Notes: generated from the sequence alone by a model not told the origin. Shown: positions 1 to 12,166, counted from the first letter of the stretch. The stretch is 64,000 bases of DNA from Falsiphaeobacter marinintestinus (GCF_007923355.1 NZ_VOGO01000001.1:558001-622000), one strand, 5' to 3'. A program made the numbers and translations.

Positions 1-1258
1 TACGCCAAAACACCTCACCCGTTTGTTAGAGTCCGAGCCGGAATTCGCGATGGGGCACGCGATCAAGGGGCTGTTCTACATGCTGATGGGCCGGCGCGAA
101 CTGGTGGTCGTGGCAGAGACCGCGATGGCCGATGCTTTGGCCCATGCCGAAACCGCCTGCCCACGCGAGCGGATTTTCATCAAGGCACTTTCAGAATGGA
201 TGGACGGGCGTCCGACAGGCTCCATTCAGTGCCTTGAGACCGCTTTGAACGACAATGCGCAGGATACACTGGCGATGAAACTCAGCCAGGCGATCCGGTT
301 CGTTCTGGGTGACGTCGCAGGCATGTTGGAGTCGGTCCAGCGGGTCTTGCCAGCTTACGCGCCCGATCATCCGGGGCGGGGTTATTTGCTGGGCTGCCAT
401 GCTTTTGCACTGGAAGAAAACGGCGACTATACAAAGGCCGAAATTGCCGGGCGTCAGGCGCTGTGGATGGCCCCGGACGATGCCTGGGGTCTGCATGCTG
501 TGGCCCATGTTTATGACATGACCTGTGACGCGAAAGCCGGGCTTGACTGGCTGTCAGGCCGGGAAAACGCATGGGCGCATTGCAACAACTTCAAGTATCA
601 CGTCTGGTGGCACAAGGCGCTGATGCATCTGGACCTGGGTCAGGTCGATGAGGTTCTGGATCTGTATGATCGTCAGATCCGCGCTGACAAAACTGATGAT
701 TACCGGGATATTTCAAACGCGACTTCGCTGTTGATGCGGCTTGAACTGGACGGAGTACCAGTTGGCAACCGCTGGGAAGAACTGGCTGCGCTCAGCGCCA
801 ACCGAACGCAGGATGGCTGCCTGATCTTTGCCGATCTGCACTATCTTCTGGCCCTGAACGGCGGCGACCGGGCCGAAGACCGTTCGGCCCTGGTTCAGCG
901 TATTCACCGCGATGCACAGACTAGCGGCTGCGATATGCGCGCCCGCATGGCCAATCCGGGCGAAGCGGCGTCGCTGGGTCTTGAGGCGTTTGGCGAAACC
1001 CGCTTTGACGAGGCATTTGCCTATCTCGCCCAGGCACGCGGCACCATGCAACTTGCCGGAGGCAGTCATGCCCAGCGCGATGTCTTTGAACGACTGACCA
1101 TTGACGCTGGCCTGCGGGCCGGGCAACTGGACCGGGTCGAAATCATTCTGAATGAACGCCAGGCCCAACGCGGCGGGCGCGAGGATGGCTATGCCGTCGC
1201 GCGCCGCGATCTGATCGCGGCCGGGCGCGGCTCAGCCCATCGCGTTCCGGCGCAGTAA
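1..1258 (+). CDS. Tetratricopeptide-repeat protein, TTC38-like, 5' end cut by the window
   Basis: The reading frame is open to the first base of the window, so the N-terminus lies outside; the TTG at 23 is only an internal candidate. About 418 residues are visible. They are helical and built of TPR-like pairs (for example the stretch around ALEENGDYTKAEIAGRQAL and the following WGLHAVAHVYDMTCDAKAG), which matches the TTC38 family of soluble TPR proteins. No signal peptide or membrane segment is visible in this part. Biochemical function is unknown in bacteria; TPRs mediate protein contacts. The next gene, opgC, begins 12 bp downstream, so the two may be co-transcribed, but I see no functional link to glucan synthesis. 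Family assignment is by sequence feel; an alternative is a generic TPR protein. Confidence 0.75.
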   Translation, partial: TPKHLTRLLESEPEFAMGHAIKGLFYMLMGRRELVVVAETAMADALAHAETACPRERIFIKALSEWMDGRPTGSIQCLETALNDNAQDTLAMKLSQAIRFVLGDVAGMLESVQRVLPAYAPDHPGRGYLLGCHAFALEENGDYTKAEIAGRQALWMAPDDAWGLHAVAHVYDMTCDAKAGLDWLSGRENAWAHCNNFKYHVWWHKALMHLDLGQVDEVLDLYDRQIRADKTDDYRDISNATSLLMRLELDGVPVGNRWEELAALSANRTQDGCLIFADLHYLLALNGGDRAEDRSALVQRIHRDAQTSGCDMRARMANPGEAASLGLEAFGETRFDEAFAYLAQARGTMQLAGGSHAQRDVFERLTIDAGLRAGQLDRVEIILNERQAQRGGREDGYAVARRDLIAAGRGSAHRVPAQ

Positions 1259-1270
1259 GGACCGCAATTC

Positions 1271-2491
1271 ATGGCGTCAATTTCGCCCACGACCGACTTC
1301 GCCCCGTCCCGCGTGCACCATTCGGCGCCCGCGACAACACGCGATCCCCGGCTGGATTTCTATCGTGGCATCGCGATGTTCATCATCCTGATTGCACACA
1401 TCCCACGCAACTATTGGGCCAGTTGGATCCCGGCCCGATTCGGATATTCCGACGCGACCGAAATCTTTGTCTTTTGCTCGGGCATGGCCTCGGCCATCGC
1501 CTTTGGAGGCTGTTTCCTGCGTCAGGGATGGGCGATGGGCAGCGCCCGGGTCGCGTTTCGCGTTTGGCAGGTCTATTGGGCCCATATCTGCCTGTTCTTC
1601 TTCGTCGCGATGAGCATGGCAGCCATAGATATCTTTGGCGGCTTCGAGAAAAGTTATGTCGCATCCCTGAACCTCAGCCATTTCTTCAATGACCCGATGC
1701 CGCAGATGGTTGGGCTGTTCACGCTCAGTTATGTGCCAAACTACTTCGACATCCTGCCGATGTATCTGGTGATCCTTGCGCTGATGCCGTTAATGATGGC
1801 GTTTATGCAAATCGGGTTCTGGGCTGCGGCTGCGGCCAGCATCGCGATCTGGGGCGTGGCTCAGATGGGATGGTTGGCGCTTCCGGCCGAGCCGTGGTCA
1901 GATCGGCAGTGGTTCTTCAACCCGTTCGGCTGGCAGCTTTTGTTTTTCACCGGATTTGCTTTCATGCGCGGCTGGATACCGGCACCACCCGTGTCGCGTG
2001 TCCTGATCTGGTCCAGCATCGCGTTTCTGGTTCTGTCAGCCCCCTTCGGATCGTGGAAAGTGTTCCTTTGGGTCGAGGCCGCCGCACCTGATCTGGCGTC
2101 GCTCATCCGCAAGGCCTGGCCGCTGACGTCCGAGTTGCGCGACAAGACCGAGTTTGCGTTCTTGCGCTACGTCCATTTTCTGGCGCTGGCCTATCTGGGC
2201 TGGGTTGCTGCAGGCACAGGCGGTGCGCGTCTGAAGGTGCTCGCAGACGGGGCGCGTGGGACTGGGGCGCAATCGTTGATGGCCGTGATCACCAAGGTCG
2301 GACAACAATCGCTTGCCGTGTTCGTCTTCTCGATGGCGATGGCACGTCTGATCGGCTTTGCGCTGGATCAGACCGGGCGCAGCGTTGGCACTGTGGCGCT
2401 CGCCAATCTGATCGGCTTTGCGATGATCATTAGCGTTGCTTATCTGGCGGGCTGGTTCAAATCGCAGCCTTGGAAAAGGAACCGGTCATGA
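1271..2491 (+). CDS. opgC: OpgC-type membrane acyltransferase of periplasmic glucan synthesis
   Basis: A polytopic inner-membrane protein of 406 residues with about ten hydrophobic segments and the family's N-terminal signature DFYRGIAMFIILIAHI near residues 29-44. OpgC proteins transfer succinyl groups from the cytoplasm onto osmoregulated periplasmic glucans. ATG at 1271 is followed at once by a soluble, Pro/Thr-rich N-terminus and then the first membrane segment. The stop overlaps the opgG start (ATGA at 2488), indicating translational coupling in an opgC-opgG-opgH operon. Substrate (succinate or another acyl group) is inferred from the family and context. Confidence 0.9.
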   Translation: MASISPTTDFAPSRVHHSAPATTRDPRLDFYRGIAMFIILIAHIPRNYWASWIPARFGYSDATEIFVFCSGMASAIAFGGCFLRQGWAMGSARVAFRVWQVYWAHICLFFFVAMSMAAIDIFGGFEKSYVASLNLSHFFNDPMPQMVGLFTLSYVPNYFDILPMYLVILALMPLMMAFMQIGFWAAAAASIAIWGVAQMGWLALPAEPWSDRQWFFNPFGWQLLFFTGFAFMRGWIPAPPVSRVLIWSSIAFLVLSAPFGSWKVFLWVEAAAPDLASLIRKAWPLTSELRDKTEFAFLRYVHFLALAYLGWVAAGTGGARLKVLADGARGTGAQSLMAVITKVGQQSLAVFVFSMAMARLIGFALDQTGRSVGTVALANLIGFAMIISVAYLAGWFKSQPWKRNRS

Positions 2492-3986
2492 AACTGACAA
2501 GACGATCCTTTCTGGCATCCACCGTCGCGATGGCCATGGTCCAGTCCGCAGGCGCGACCGGAACCGCCACGCCATTTTCCCACGAAACCGTCATCGCCAA
2601 AGCCCGTGACCTTGCCAGACATCGATACATGGCGCGCCCGACCGTGCCGCAGGACTGGCTGGACCTGAGCTACGAGCAGTACAAGTCAATCTGGTTCCGG
2701 CATGACCGCGCCCTTTGGTACAAGACCGAAACGCCGTACGAGGTCGATTTCTTTCATCCCGGTCTTTATTTCCCGCGCCCGGTTCAAATTTCCACGGTGT
2801 CTGACGGGATGGCTACACCGGTGCCCTTCACCCTTGGCAATTTCGACCGAACCGACAAAGTGCCCGAGCTGAGCACAGATGGCGAAATGGGCTTTTCGGG
2901 CTTCCGTCTGCGCACGGAACTGGACCAGCCCGGCACCAAGAACGAATTTGCCGTGTTTCAGGGCGCGAGCTATTTCCGCGCCATCGGCATCGGTGAGATC
3001 TACGGTCTTTCGGCACGTGGCCTTGCGCTGAAGACCGGCGACCCGATGGGCGAAGAGTTTCCCGATTTCGTACAGTTTTGGCTGGAAACTCCCCGATCTG
3101 TACAACGCAACATCATCGTGCACGCGTTGCTTGACAGCCCGTCGGTCTCAGGGGCCTATCGGTTTGACATCACCCCCGGACCGGCTTGCGTGATGGAGGT
3201 TCAGGCGACCCTGTTCCCCCGGACGGACATGCCCCATGTCGGTATCGGTCCGCTGACCAGCATGTTCCTCTATGACAGCACAGATCGTACGCGGTTCGAT
3301 GATTTCCGTCCCGCTGTACATGATAGCGATGGCCTTTTGATCCGCAACGGCGCAGGCGAAACCCTGTGGCGACCGCTGGCCAACCCACGTGATTTGCAAA
3401 TCTCGGCCTTCAGCGACGTCAATCCACGCGGTTTTGGTCTGATGCAACGGGCCCGCAAACTGTCTGATTTCGACGACCTTGAAGCGCTCTATCACCGCCG
3501 TCCCGGCCTTTGGGTAGAACCCAATGGCGACTGGGGTCGCGGGGCCGTGACGCTGGTCGAAATCCCCGCGGATCAAGAGATTTATGACAACATCGTCGCC
3601 TATTGGCGCCCTGCCGAACCTTACATCGCTGGCAGCCAGGTCGACCTGTCTTACCGTATGACATGGGGCGCAGAAGCGCCGATCACGGCCACCCTGCCCC
3701 GGATTGTCGACACGTCGTCTGGCGCCCGCGCCAAAGGCGGCCGGGTCGTGACGGTCGAATACGAACCCCACCCGATGCATGCCGCCGCCCCCGAGGACTA
3801 TACGATCCACATCAGTTCACCCCAGGCCGAAACCAGCCCCGGAGTGTTGCAGCGCAACCCTGAAAACGGCGGGCTGCGGCTGGCCTTCAGCTTTGATCCG
3901 GGCGAACACGGCCTGGTCGAGCTGCGCGCGCAACTGCGCAAAGAGGGTGCGGCAGCGTCCGAGGTCTGGCTGTATCGGTGGACTGC

Positions 3987-3990
<4 letters not shown>
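2488..3990 (+). CDS. opgG: Periplasmic glucan biosynthesis protein OpgG/OpgD family, Tat-exported
   Basis: A 500-residue periplasmic protein of the MdoG family, needed to build or release the beta-glucan backbone made by OpgH. I chose ATG 2488 because it overlaps the opgC stop and has AAGGA seven bases upstream; the in-frame TTG at 2470 is less likely. The N-terminus TRRSFLASTVAMAMV is a twin-arginine signal, which in enterobacteria is a trait of OpgD rather than OpgG; this single copy may cover both roles. The mature part follows family features such as the early segment DLSYEQYKSIWFR and a C-terminal Ig-like half. Its stop overlaps the opgH start by ATGA. Confidence 0.9.
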
Positions 3991-5861
<1,871 letters not shown>

Positions 5862-6668
5862 TTACGGCTCCAGCGCTTCGAACCAGTCCAGCACCATGTT
5901 TGTCCAGCCTTTCGGGATGCTGTGCCCACCAGGAAACAACGCCAGCTCCAGCGCACCGTCGCAGGCCCATGACCGGCGCCAGAATTCGCCGGTCACGTCA
6001 AAGGCATCGGGATCTTCATCAAGGCACTCATTTGTTTGGCGCCACAGTTCAAGCCCCGCCATGATATCGCCCTGCTGAAAGCGCCCATCCCGCAGGAAAC
6101 GCCCTTCCAACGGCACCAGAGTGTCCTGCCAACCATGGGTCTGAAACAAGTTAACTGGTCCGGCGCAAGAGTCGGGTTGAGGTCGCCAGAAGCCGCCTGC
6201 AACCGGCGCGTAAGCTGAAAACGCGGCCGGATGACTGCAAGCCAGATAGGTGACCATAAACGCACCAGCCGAAAACCCGGCAAGCAGGACGTTGTCTGCA
6301 CGGACGCCCAATCGGGTTTGCGCGTCTTCAACAACGGATTTCAGGAAATCGGCCTCGTCACGCCCTTCCCAATCGGGGAAGAAATTCCAAAGGCGTCCAT
6401 TGCCCTCTCTGAACGTGCGCGATCCGGTCGGCGCGACAACCGCATATCCTCGGCTGGTCAGGCTTTGCATCAGGGCCAGATTCTTGGTGATCCGGCTTCC
6501 GTCACCACCGGCGCCATGCAGAAAGACAACCATCGGAGGCGCTTCGACCCCGTCGGGCATGACAGCGTGATACTCACCACCATCTATCTTGCACGGTGCA
6601 GGGTCACTGACACAGCCAGCTGCCGCTGGTCCCGCGCAGACCACGGCCAACCCGAAAAGCCACTTCAT
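5862..6668 (-). CDS. Secreted polyhydroxybutyrate-depolymerase-like esterase (LpqC family)
   Basis: A 268-residue alpha/beta-hydrolase with an N-terminal signal peptide (MKWLFGLAVVCAGPAAAGC; a lipobox-like AAGC is possible). The oxyanion segment VVFLHGAGGDG and the nucleophile elbow GFSAGAF are clear, and a C-terminal GGHS supplies the likely His. The protein belongs with feruloyl esterase/PHB depolymerase-like secreted hydrolases; the substrate cannot be told from sequence. The start codon overlaps the stop of the upstream rhodanese gene by four bases, so the two are translationally coupled on the minus strand. Confidence 0.85.
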   Translation of the reverse strand: MKWLFGLAVVCAGPAAAGCVSDPAPCKIDGGEYHAVMPDGVEAPPMVVFLHGAGGDGSRITKNLALMQSLTSRGYAVVAPTGSRTFREGNGRLWNFFPDWEGRDEADFLKSVVEDAQTRLGVRADNVLLAGFSAGAFMVTYLACSHPAAFSAYAPVAGGFWRPQPDSCAGPVNLFQTHGWQDTLVPLEGRFLRDGRFQQGDIMAGLELWRQTNECLDEDPDAFDVTGEFWRRSWACDGALELALFPGGHSIPKGWTNMVLDWFEALEP

Positions 6669-7165
6669 ACCTGTTCTCCTGTCCAGGGGTTTACCGGCAG
6701 TCCGGTCGCCAGCCAGCCCGGCCCGGCCCCGGATCCCAGCATACCCTCGGGCACATCAATGATCGACGTAAATCCGGCGTCGGTAAGCCGACGGCTAAGA
6801 CGGGCCGAGCGCACGCCGCGCGCGCAGATCAGCGCAATAGGTTGGTGCGTGTCGCCGCCTGACAGCCGGGACAGGGCATCCACAAAATCGTTGCGGCGCA
6901 TATCAAGCGGCTGGGCGCCCTCGCCAACACCAGTCTGGCGCCACTCTTTCGGAGTTCGGATATCGATCAACAGGACAGAACCATCCAGGGCCACCGCGTG
7001 TGCATCAGATACGCTGAGCTTGCCACCCTGATAGTTCGGCGGAATGCGACGCCATATAAGAACTCCGGCAACTGCTCCGGCCCCAGCGATACCGATCAGC
7101 ACAGATCGGCGCGAAAGACCGGTTGCACGGCCAGCCTGTGTTTCTTCCATCTGTCGATCCACCAC
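6665..7165 (-). CDS. Membrane-anchored or exported rhodanese-like protein
   Basis: A 166-residue protein with SRRSVLIGIAGAGAVAGVLIW at residues about 19-39, which reads as a Tat-like signal or membrane anchor, followed by one rhodanese domain (LLIDIRTPKEW at the start; active-site loop ICARGVRSARL with the catalytic Cys). Rhodaneses carry sulfane sulfur on this Cys. The predicted location is periplasmic or anchored facing the periplasm. It is the first gene of a two-gene minus-strand unit with the esterase. The 219 bp to the divergent mrp operon must hold both promoters; I could not assign them. Confidence 0.85.
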   Translation of the reverse strand: MVDRQMEETQAGRATGLSRRSVLIGIAGAGAVAGVLIWRRIPPNYQGGKLSVSDAHAVALDGSVLLIDIRTPKEWRQTGVGEGAQPLDMRRNDFVDALSRLSGGDTHQPIALICARGVRSARLSRRLTDAGFTSIIDVPEGMLGSGAGPGWLATGLPVNPWTGEQV

Positions 7166-7384
7166 ATCATCGTTCAGACAATCCCTAACACAAGCCCATT
7201 GTGGGCCAAGGTCACGGATCCCGGACCACAGTCAACTTATCGTCACCGATCCTGCAGAATATTTGGGTAAATTGCCGCTATCCGCAGCTTTCCGCACCGG
7301 TTCTGCGAACAGGGTCTGGACAGTCGGGAAAAATCCCTTAGGCAAGATACACTTTTCTGGCTCACTGATACTGGAGAACTGCTG

Positions 7385-10246
7385 GTGTCCCTGTTCCTGA
7401 TTGCGGCCCTGCCGTTTCTTGGCGCGATCCTTCCCGCGCTGTTGATCCGTGCCGGTCGCAACGCTTCGTCCTCAGCCGCTGGTGCGGTGTCCCTGCTCGC
7501 CTTTATCGGGCTGTTGCTGAACGCACCTGCCGTTTTGCGGGGCGAAGTCGTCACCGCGAAACTCACCTGGCTGCCGGGGATCGGCCTGAATGCCAACTTC
7601 ATGCTCGACGGGCTGGGGCTGCTGTTCGCCGGGCTGATTCTGGGCATCGGCCTGCTGATCATCCTGTATGCGCGTTTCTATCTGTCCCGCGAAGATCCGA
7701 TGGGGCAGTTCTATACCTATCTGCTGCTGTTTCAGGGCGCGATGGTGGGGATTGTCCTGAGCGACAACATCCTGCTTTTGCTGATCTTCTGGGAACTGAC
7801 ATCATTGTCGTCTTTCCTGCTGATCGGGTATTGGAAGCACCTGCCCGAAGGCCGTCAGGGCGCGAGAATGGCGCTGGCCGTGACCGGATCGGGCGGACTG
7901 GCCATGATTGCGGGGATGCTGATCCTTGGCAATATCGTCGGCAGTTATGATCTGAGCGTCATTTTGCAGAACAAAGCGCTGATTCAGTCATCGCCCTATT
8001 ATGTTCCGGCGCTGATCCTGATCCTGATCGGTTGTTTTACCAAGTCAGCCCAGTTCCCGTTCCATTTCTGGCTGCCGCACGCGATGGCTGCTCCGACTCC
8101 GGTTTCGGCCTATCTGCACTCGGCCACCATGGTGAAAGCCGGGTTGTTCCTGATGGCCCGTATGTGGCCGGTTCTGGCCGGGACCGAGATCTGGTTTTAT
8201 ATCGTCGCCACCACCGGTCTTGTGACCATGCTGCTGGGCGCGATTATCGCCAATTTCAAAGACGATCTGAAAGGTCTGCTGGCGTTTTCGACCGTCAGCC
8301 ATCTGGGTTTGATCACCATGCTTTTGGGCATCGGCACTCCAATTGCCGCCATGGCCGCCATATTTCACATCATCAACCACGCCACGTTCAAGGCGGCGTT
8401 GTTCATGAGCGCGGGTATCGTCGATCACGAAACCCATACCCGCGATATCAAGCGTTTGGGTGGCCTGCGCCACCTGATGCCGATCACTTTCACCATCGCC
8501 ACCATTGCATCCCTGTCGATGGCCGGAATCCCACCGTTCAACGGCTTCCTGTCAAAGGAAATGATGCTGGAAGAAACGACTCACACATTGTGGGCCAATT
8601 CGCACTATCTGCTGCCGGTGATAGCCGTGCTGGCCGCTGTTTTTTCGGCTGGTTATTCGTTCCGCTATATCGCGCATGTGTTCCTTGGCCCGAAGCGAAG
8701 CGATTATCCCGCAACCCCACATGATCCGGGCCCGGGCCTGTGGTTGTCGCCCGCATTTCTGGTGGTTCTTGTTGTCCTGATCGGCCTGTTCCCCAACGCC
8801 ATTGTCGGCCCGCTGGTCGAATCGGCGACCGCCGCTGTCGTGAACGATGCGCACCCGCCGCATTTCCACGCCAAATTGTGGCACGGCTTTACCCCGGCTT
8901 TGTACATGTCGATGGCTGCTATCGCCGGAGGCCTGCTGGTTCTGTACGCCCATGCCCGTCTTGAACGCGGCTGGCTGGCCGCACGGCGCCCCGAGGCAAA
9001 GCAGATTTTCGACTCTTTGATGGGCGCTGCGACCCGGACAAGCCGTGTTATCACTGACACGCTGCATGATGGCGCACTGACCCGGTACGCTGCGATCTTT
9101 GTGCTGTTTTCGCTAAGCCTTGCCGGTTACGCCTATTTCAGTGGCACCACTGTAACGCCAGCCCGTGGCACGACCGATGCATCAGCCCTGCCGATCCTTG
9201 CATGGGTCTGTCTTGTGGGGGCGACGCTTTGCGTTGTCTTCTTCCATCGCAACCGTTTGTTGTCGCTGGTGGTGATGGGGATCATTGGCCTGATCGTGTC
9301 GCTATCCTTCAACTATCTGTCCGCACCCGATCTGGCGCTGACCCAGATCTCGGTCGAAGTGGTGACGATCATCCTGTTGTTGCTGGCCCTGAACTTCATG
9401 CCACAGGAAACTCCGGTTGAAAGCACGACCGGGCGGCGGTTCCGCGACGCGGTTCTGGCGATTGGTGGCGGGGTTGGCGTAGCCGGTCTGGCCTATGCAA
9501 TCATGACCAGCAATTCCGTCTTTCCGACGATCTCAGAATTCCACCTTGCGAATTCCTATAAAGGCGGCGGCGGCACCAATGTGGTCAACGTGATACTTGT
9601 TGACTTCCGGGGGTTTGATACGTTCGGCGAAATTATCGTTCTCGGCATTGCAGCGATTATCATCTACGCGATTACCGAGGCGATCCTGTCCAGCCGCGTT
9701 CGCGCCCGTTTGCTGAACCGAAAGCCAACGTTCCCGCAGGCTGGTGACGCGCACCCGCTTATGATGGTCGTCGCCACGCGTGTTATGATGCCGATCGCGT
9801 TGATGGTTGCCGCCTATATCTTCTTCCGGGGCCACAACATGCCCGGCGGCGGTTTTGTAGCCGGATTGATCGCCGCTATCGCTGTGATCATGCAATACAT
9901 GGCTTCGGGCTTTGGCTGGGCGACTGAGCGTCAAAGGCTGCCCTATCACGGTATCATCGGGTCCGGCGTACTGATCGCCGCGATGACCGGCATGGGGGCC
10001 TGGTTCAACGGGATGCCGTTCCTGACCAGCGCCTTTGGGTACATCCACCTTGAGCCGCTGGAAGAGTTCGAATGGGCCACAGCCGCCCTGTTCGATCTGG
10101 GCGTGTTCCTGGCCGTTGTGGGCGCCGTGATGCTCGCACTGGAAAGCCTTGCGCGGTATGCATGGCAACCCGGTATCGCAAGCGAGCACCCGATGGACAT
10201 CAACCCCGAACGCGACGACGCTCTGGACGAGCTGCAGGAGAGCTGA
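7385..10246 (+). CDS. mrpA: MrpA-MrpB fused subunit of Na+/H+ antiporter
   Basis: A very hydrophobic 953-residue protein. Residues to about 780 are MrpA-like, homologous to the NuoL proton-pumping subunit (for example FWELTSLSSFLLIGYW and the helix with KSAQFPFHFWLPHAM). The C-terminal part, from about 795, is the MrpB domain (RVMMPIALMVAAYIFFRGHNMPGGG is its hallmark start). Together with MrpC-G this forms a secondary Na+/H+ antiporter of the cytoplasmic membrane for sodium and alkali tolerance. Start GTG 7385 has GGAGA eight to ten bases before it. No separate mrpB follows, consistent with the fusion. First gene of mrpA-C-D-E-F-G. Confidence 0.95.
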   Translation: MSLFLIAALPFLGAILPALLIRAGRNASSSAAGAVSLLAFIGLLLNAPAVLRGEVVTAKLTWLPGIGLNANFMLDGLGLLFAGLILGIGLLIILYARFYLSREDPMGQFYTYLLLFQGAMVGIVLSDNILLLLIFWELTSLSSFLLIGYWKHLPEGRQGARMALAVTGSGGLAMIAGMLILGNIVGSYDLSVILQNKALIQSSPYYVPALILILIGCFTKSAQFPFHFWLPHAMAAPTPVSAYLHSATMVKAGLFLMARMWPVLAGTEIWFYIVATTGLVTMLLGAIIANFKDDLKGLLAFSTVSHLGLITMLLGIGTPIAAMAAIFHIINHATFKAALFMSAGIVDHETHTRDIKRLGGLRHLMPITFTIATIASLSMAGIPPFNGFLSKEMMLEETTHTLWANSHYLLPVIAVLAAVFSAGYSFRYIAHVFLGPKRSDYPATPHDPGPGLWLSPAFLVVLVVLIGLFPNAIVGPLVESATAAVVNDAHPPHFHAKLWHGFTPALYMSMAAIAGGLLVLYAHARLERGWLAARRPEAKQIFDSLMGAATRTSRVITDTLHDGALTRYAAIFVLFSLSLAGYAYFSGTTVTPARGTTDASALPILAWVCLVGATLCVVFFHRNRLLSLVVMGIIGLIVSLSFNYLSAPDLALTQISVEVVTIILLLLALNFMPQETPVESTTGRRFRDAVLAIGGGVGVAGLAYAIMTSNSVFPTISEFHLANSYKGGGGTNVVNVILVDFRGFDTFGEIIVLGIAAIIIYAITEAILSSRVRARLLNRKPTFPQAGDAHPLMMVVATRVMMPIALMVAAYIFFRGHNMPGGGFVAGLIAAIAVIMQYMASGFGWATERQRLPYHGIIGSGVLIAAMTGMGAWFNGMPFLTSAFGYIHLEPLEEFEWATAALFDLGVFLAVVGAVMLALESLARYAWQPGIASEHPMDINPERDDALDELQES

Positions 10247-10247
10247 C

Positions 10248-10592
10248 TTGGAAATTCTTGTTGCAACCGCAGTGGGCGTCCTGACAGCCTCGGGCATCTA
10301 TCTGGTCCTGCGCCAGCGCACCTTCCCTGTGATCGTCGGGATTTCATTGCTGTCTTACGCGGTGAACGTTTTCTTGTTCGCGACCGGACGGCTTGTGATC
10401 AACGCGCCGCCAATTTTGAACAAGTATGAGGACGTGCCTTATACCGACCCGCTGCCGCAGGCGCTGGTGCTGACCGCCATCGTGATCTCCTTTGGGATGA
10501 CGGCGGTGATCGTGATGATCGCGCTCAGTTCTTACCTGACCAACCGAGATGACCGGATCGACATGATCGACGACGCCGGAGAAGACGCATGA
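10248..10592 (+). CDS. mrpC: Na+/H+ antiporter subunit MrpC
   Basis: A 114-residue protein with three membrane helices, homologous to NuoK. I place the start at TTG 10248, one base after the mrpA stop and preceded by CAGGAG at 10235-10240; this gives the family-typical beginning MEILVATAVGVLTASGIYLVLR. An upstream ATG in the same frame would overlap mrpA by about 100 bp and add an unrelated N-terminus. The stop overlaps the mrpD start by four bases. Confidence 0.93.
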   Translation: MEILVATAVGVLTASGIYLVLRQRTFPVIVGISLLSYAVNVFLFATGRLVINAPPILNKYEDVPYTDPLPQALVLTAIVISFGMTAVIVMIALSSYLTNRDDRIDMIDDAGEDA

Positions 10593-12166
10593 ACCACTGG
10601 ATTGTCGCCCCAATCGTGCTGCCGGCGGTCATCGCACCGTTCATTATCATGGTTATCCGCTATCATCTGGATCTGCAGCGGATTTTCTCGGTCGCGTCGA
10701 TTGTTGCATTGAACATCATCGCGGTGGTCCTGCTGATGCAGGCCAGCACCGGTGAAATTCAGGTTTATGAACTTGGCGACTGGCCTGCACCGTTCGGCAT
10801 TGTGCTGGTTCTGGACCGGCTTTCGGCGATGATGGTGCTTCTGACAACCCTGTTGTCGCTGGCGGTGGTTTTGTACGTCATAGGATCCGGATGGGATGCG
10901 CGCGGGCGGCATTTTCATGCCTTGTTGCAGTTCCAACTGATGGGTGTGTTGGGCGCGTTCCTGACTGGTGATGCCTTCAACCTGTTCGTCTTTTTCGAAG
11001 TGTTGCTGATCGCGTCCTACGGTCTGATGATCCATTCGGGCGGGGGCAAACGGCTGGCAGCCGGCGTACAATACGTGGTCTATAACCTGCTGGGCTCAAC
11101 ACTGTTTCTGTTCGCACTGGGCACACTGTATGCTGTGACCGGGACGCTCAACATGGCTGATCTGGCCGCGCGTGTGGCCGAATTGCCTGCCGATGACACG
11201 GCGCTTTTGCGCGTTGGTGCGGTTTTGCTGCTGCTGGTTTTTGCCATCAAGGCCGCCGTGCTTCCGCTGCATTTCTGGCTGCCCGCCAGCTATGCCAACG
11301 CGCCCTTGCCCGTGGCGGCTTTGTTCGCGATCATGACCAAGGTCGGGGCATACGCGATTTTGCGGTTCTATACGCAAGTCTTCGGCCCCGATGTGGCGGC
11401 AACCGAAGGGCTGGTGGGTGACTGGTTGCTTCCCGCTGCGATGCTGACACTGGCCGTTGGTGCCATCGGTATTCTTGGCGCGAAAGAGATCGGGCGTTTG
11501 ATGGCATTCGGGGCTATCGCCTCGATGGGCACCTTGCTGATCGCGATTTCGCTGTTCACGCCGCAAGGCGCTGCCGCCGCGATGTATTACATGATCCATT
11601 CGACCCTGACGGCGGGGCTGATTTTTCTGATCGCAGACCTGATCATGGAACGGCGCGGTGGCGCAATTGTCCCGCATCGCCCGATGCCGCAGATCGGGCT
11701 GATCGCATCGCTGTACTTTGTGGCCGCGATTGCGCTGGCCGGGATGCCGCCGCTGTCAGGCTTTGTCGGCAAACTGCTGGTCATGGACGCGGCCCGCGAC
11801 GCTGGCCTTGGTGACACCACCTGGGTCATCTGGGCTTTCATTCTGGTGTCGTCCCTGGTCACCATCGTCGGGCTGGCCCGGGCCGGTAGCATCCTGTTCT
11901 GGAAGTCCTATGACCCTGACTTTGTCAACGAACTCGAATCGGACGCACTGCCCAAGATCGACGAAGAAACCCGGATCGAGCCTGACCCGCTGGAAACAGC
12001 ACCCGAACCGATGCCAGCGCTCAGCTTTGTCGCGGCCTTCGGTTTGCTGATCGGTCTGGTGCTGTTGACCGTCCTGTCTGGCCCGGTGCTGGACTATACA
12101 ACCGCAACGGCGGACCAGATCTTTGACCGCGCCGCCTATCTTGAAACCGTGTTGAAGAGGCCGTGA
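10589..12166 (+). CDS. mrpD: Na+/H+ antiporter subunit MrpD
   Basis: A 525-residue polytopic protein homologous to NuoM/NuoN with the conserved helix AIKAAVLPLHFWLPASYANAP and the later PPLSGFVGKLLVMDAA loop. MrpD and MrpA together form the two antiporter-like modules of the complex. ATG 10589 overlaps the mrpC stop, and its own stop overlaps the mrpE start. A charged insert (residues about 450-475, rich in Glu and Asp) precedes the last helix. Confidence 0.95.
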   Translation: MNHWIVAPIVLPAVIAPFIIMVIRYHLDLQRIFSVASIVALNIIAVVLLMQASTGEIQVYELGDWPAPFGIVLVLDRLSAMMVLLTTLLSLAVVLYVIGSGWDARGRHFHALLQFQLMGVLGAFLTGDAFNLFVFFEVLLIASYGLMIHSGGGKRLAAGVQYVVYNLLGSTLFLFALGTLYAVTGTLNMADLAARVAELPADDTALLRVGAVLLLLVFAIKAAVLPLHFWLPASYANAPLPVAALFAIMTKVGAYAILRFYTQVFGPDVAATEGLVGDWLLPAAMLTLAVGAIGILGAKEIGRLMAFGAIASMGTLLIAISLFTPQGAAAAMYYMIHSTLTAGLIFLIADLIMERRGGAIVPHRPMPQIGLIASLYFVAAIALAGMPPLSGFVGKLLVMDAARDAGLGDTTWVIWAFILVSSLVTIVGLARAGSILFWKSYDPDFVNELESDALPKIDEETRIEPDPLETAPEPMPALSFVAAFGLLIGLVLLTVLSGPVLDYTTATADQIFDRAAYLETVLKRP

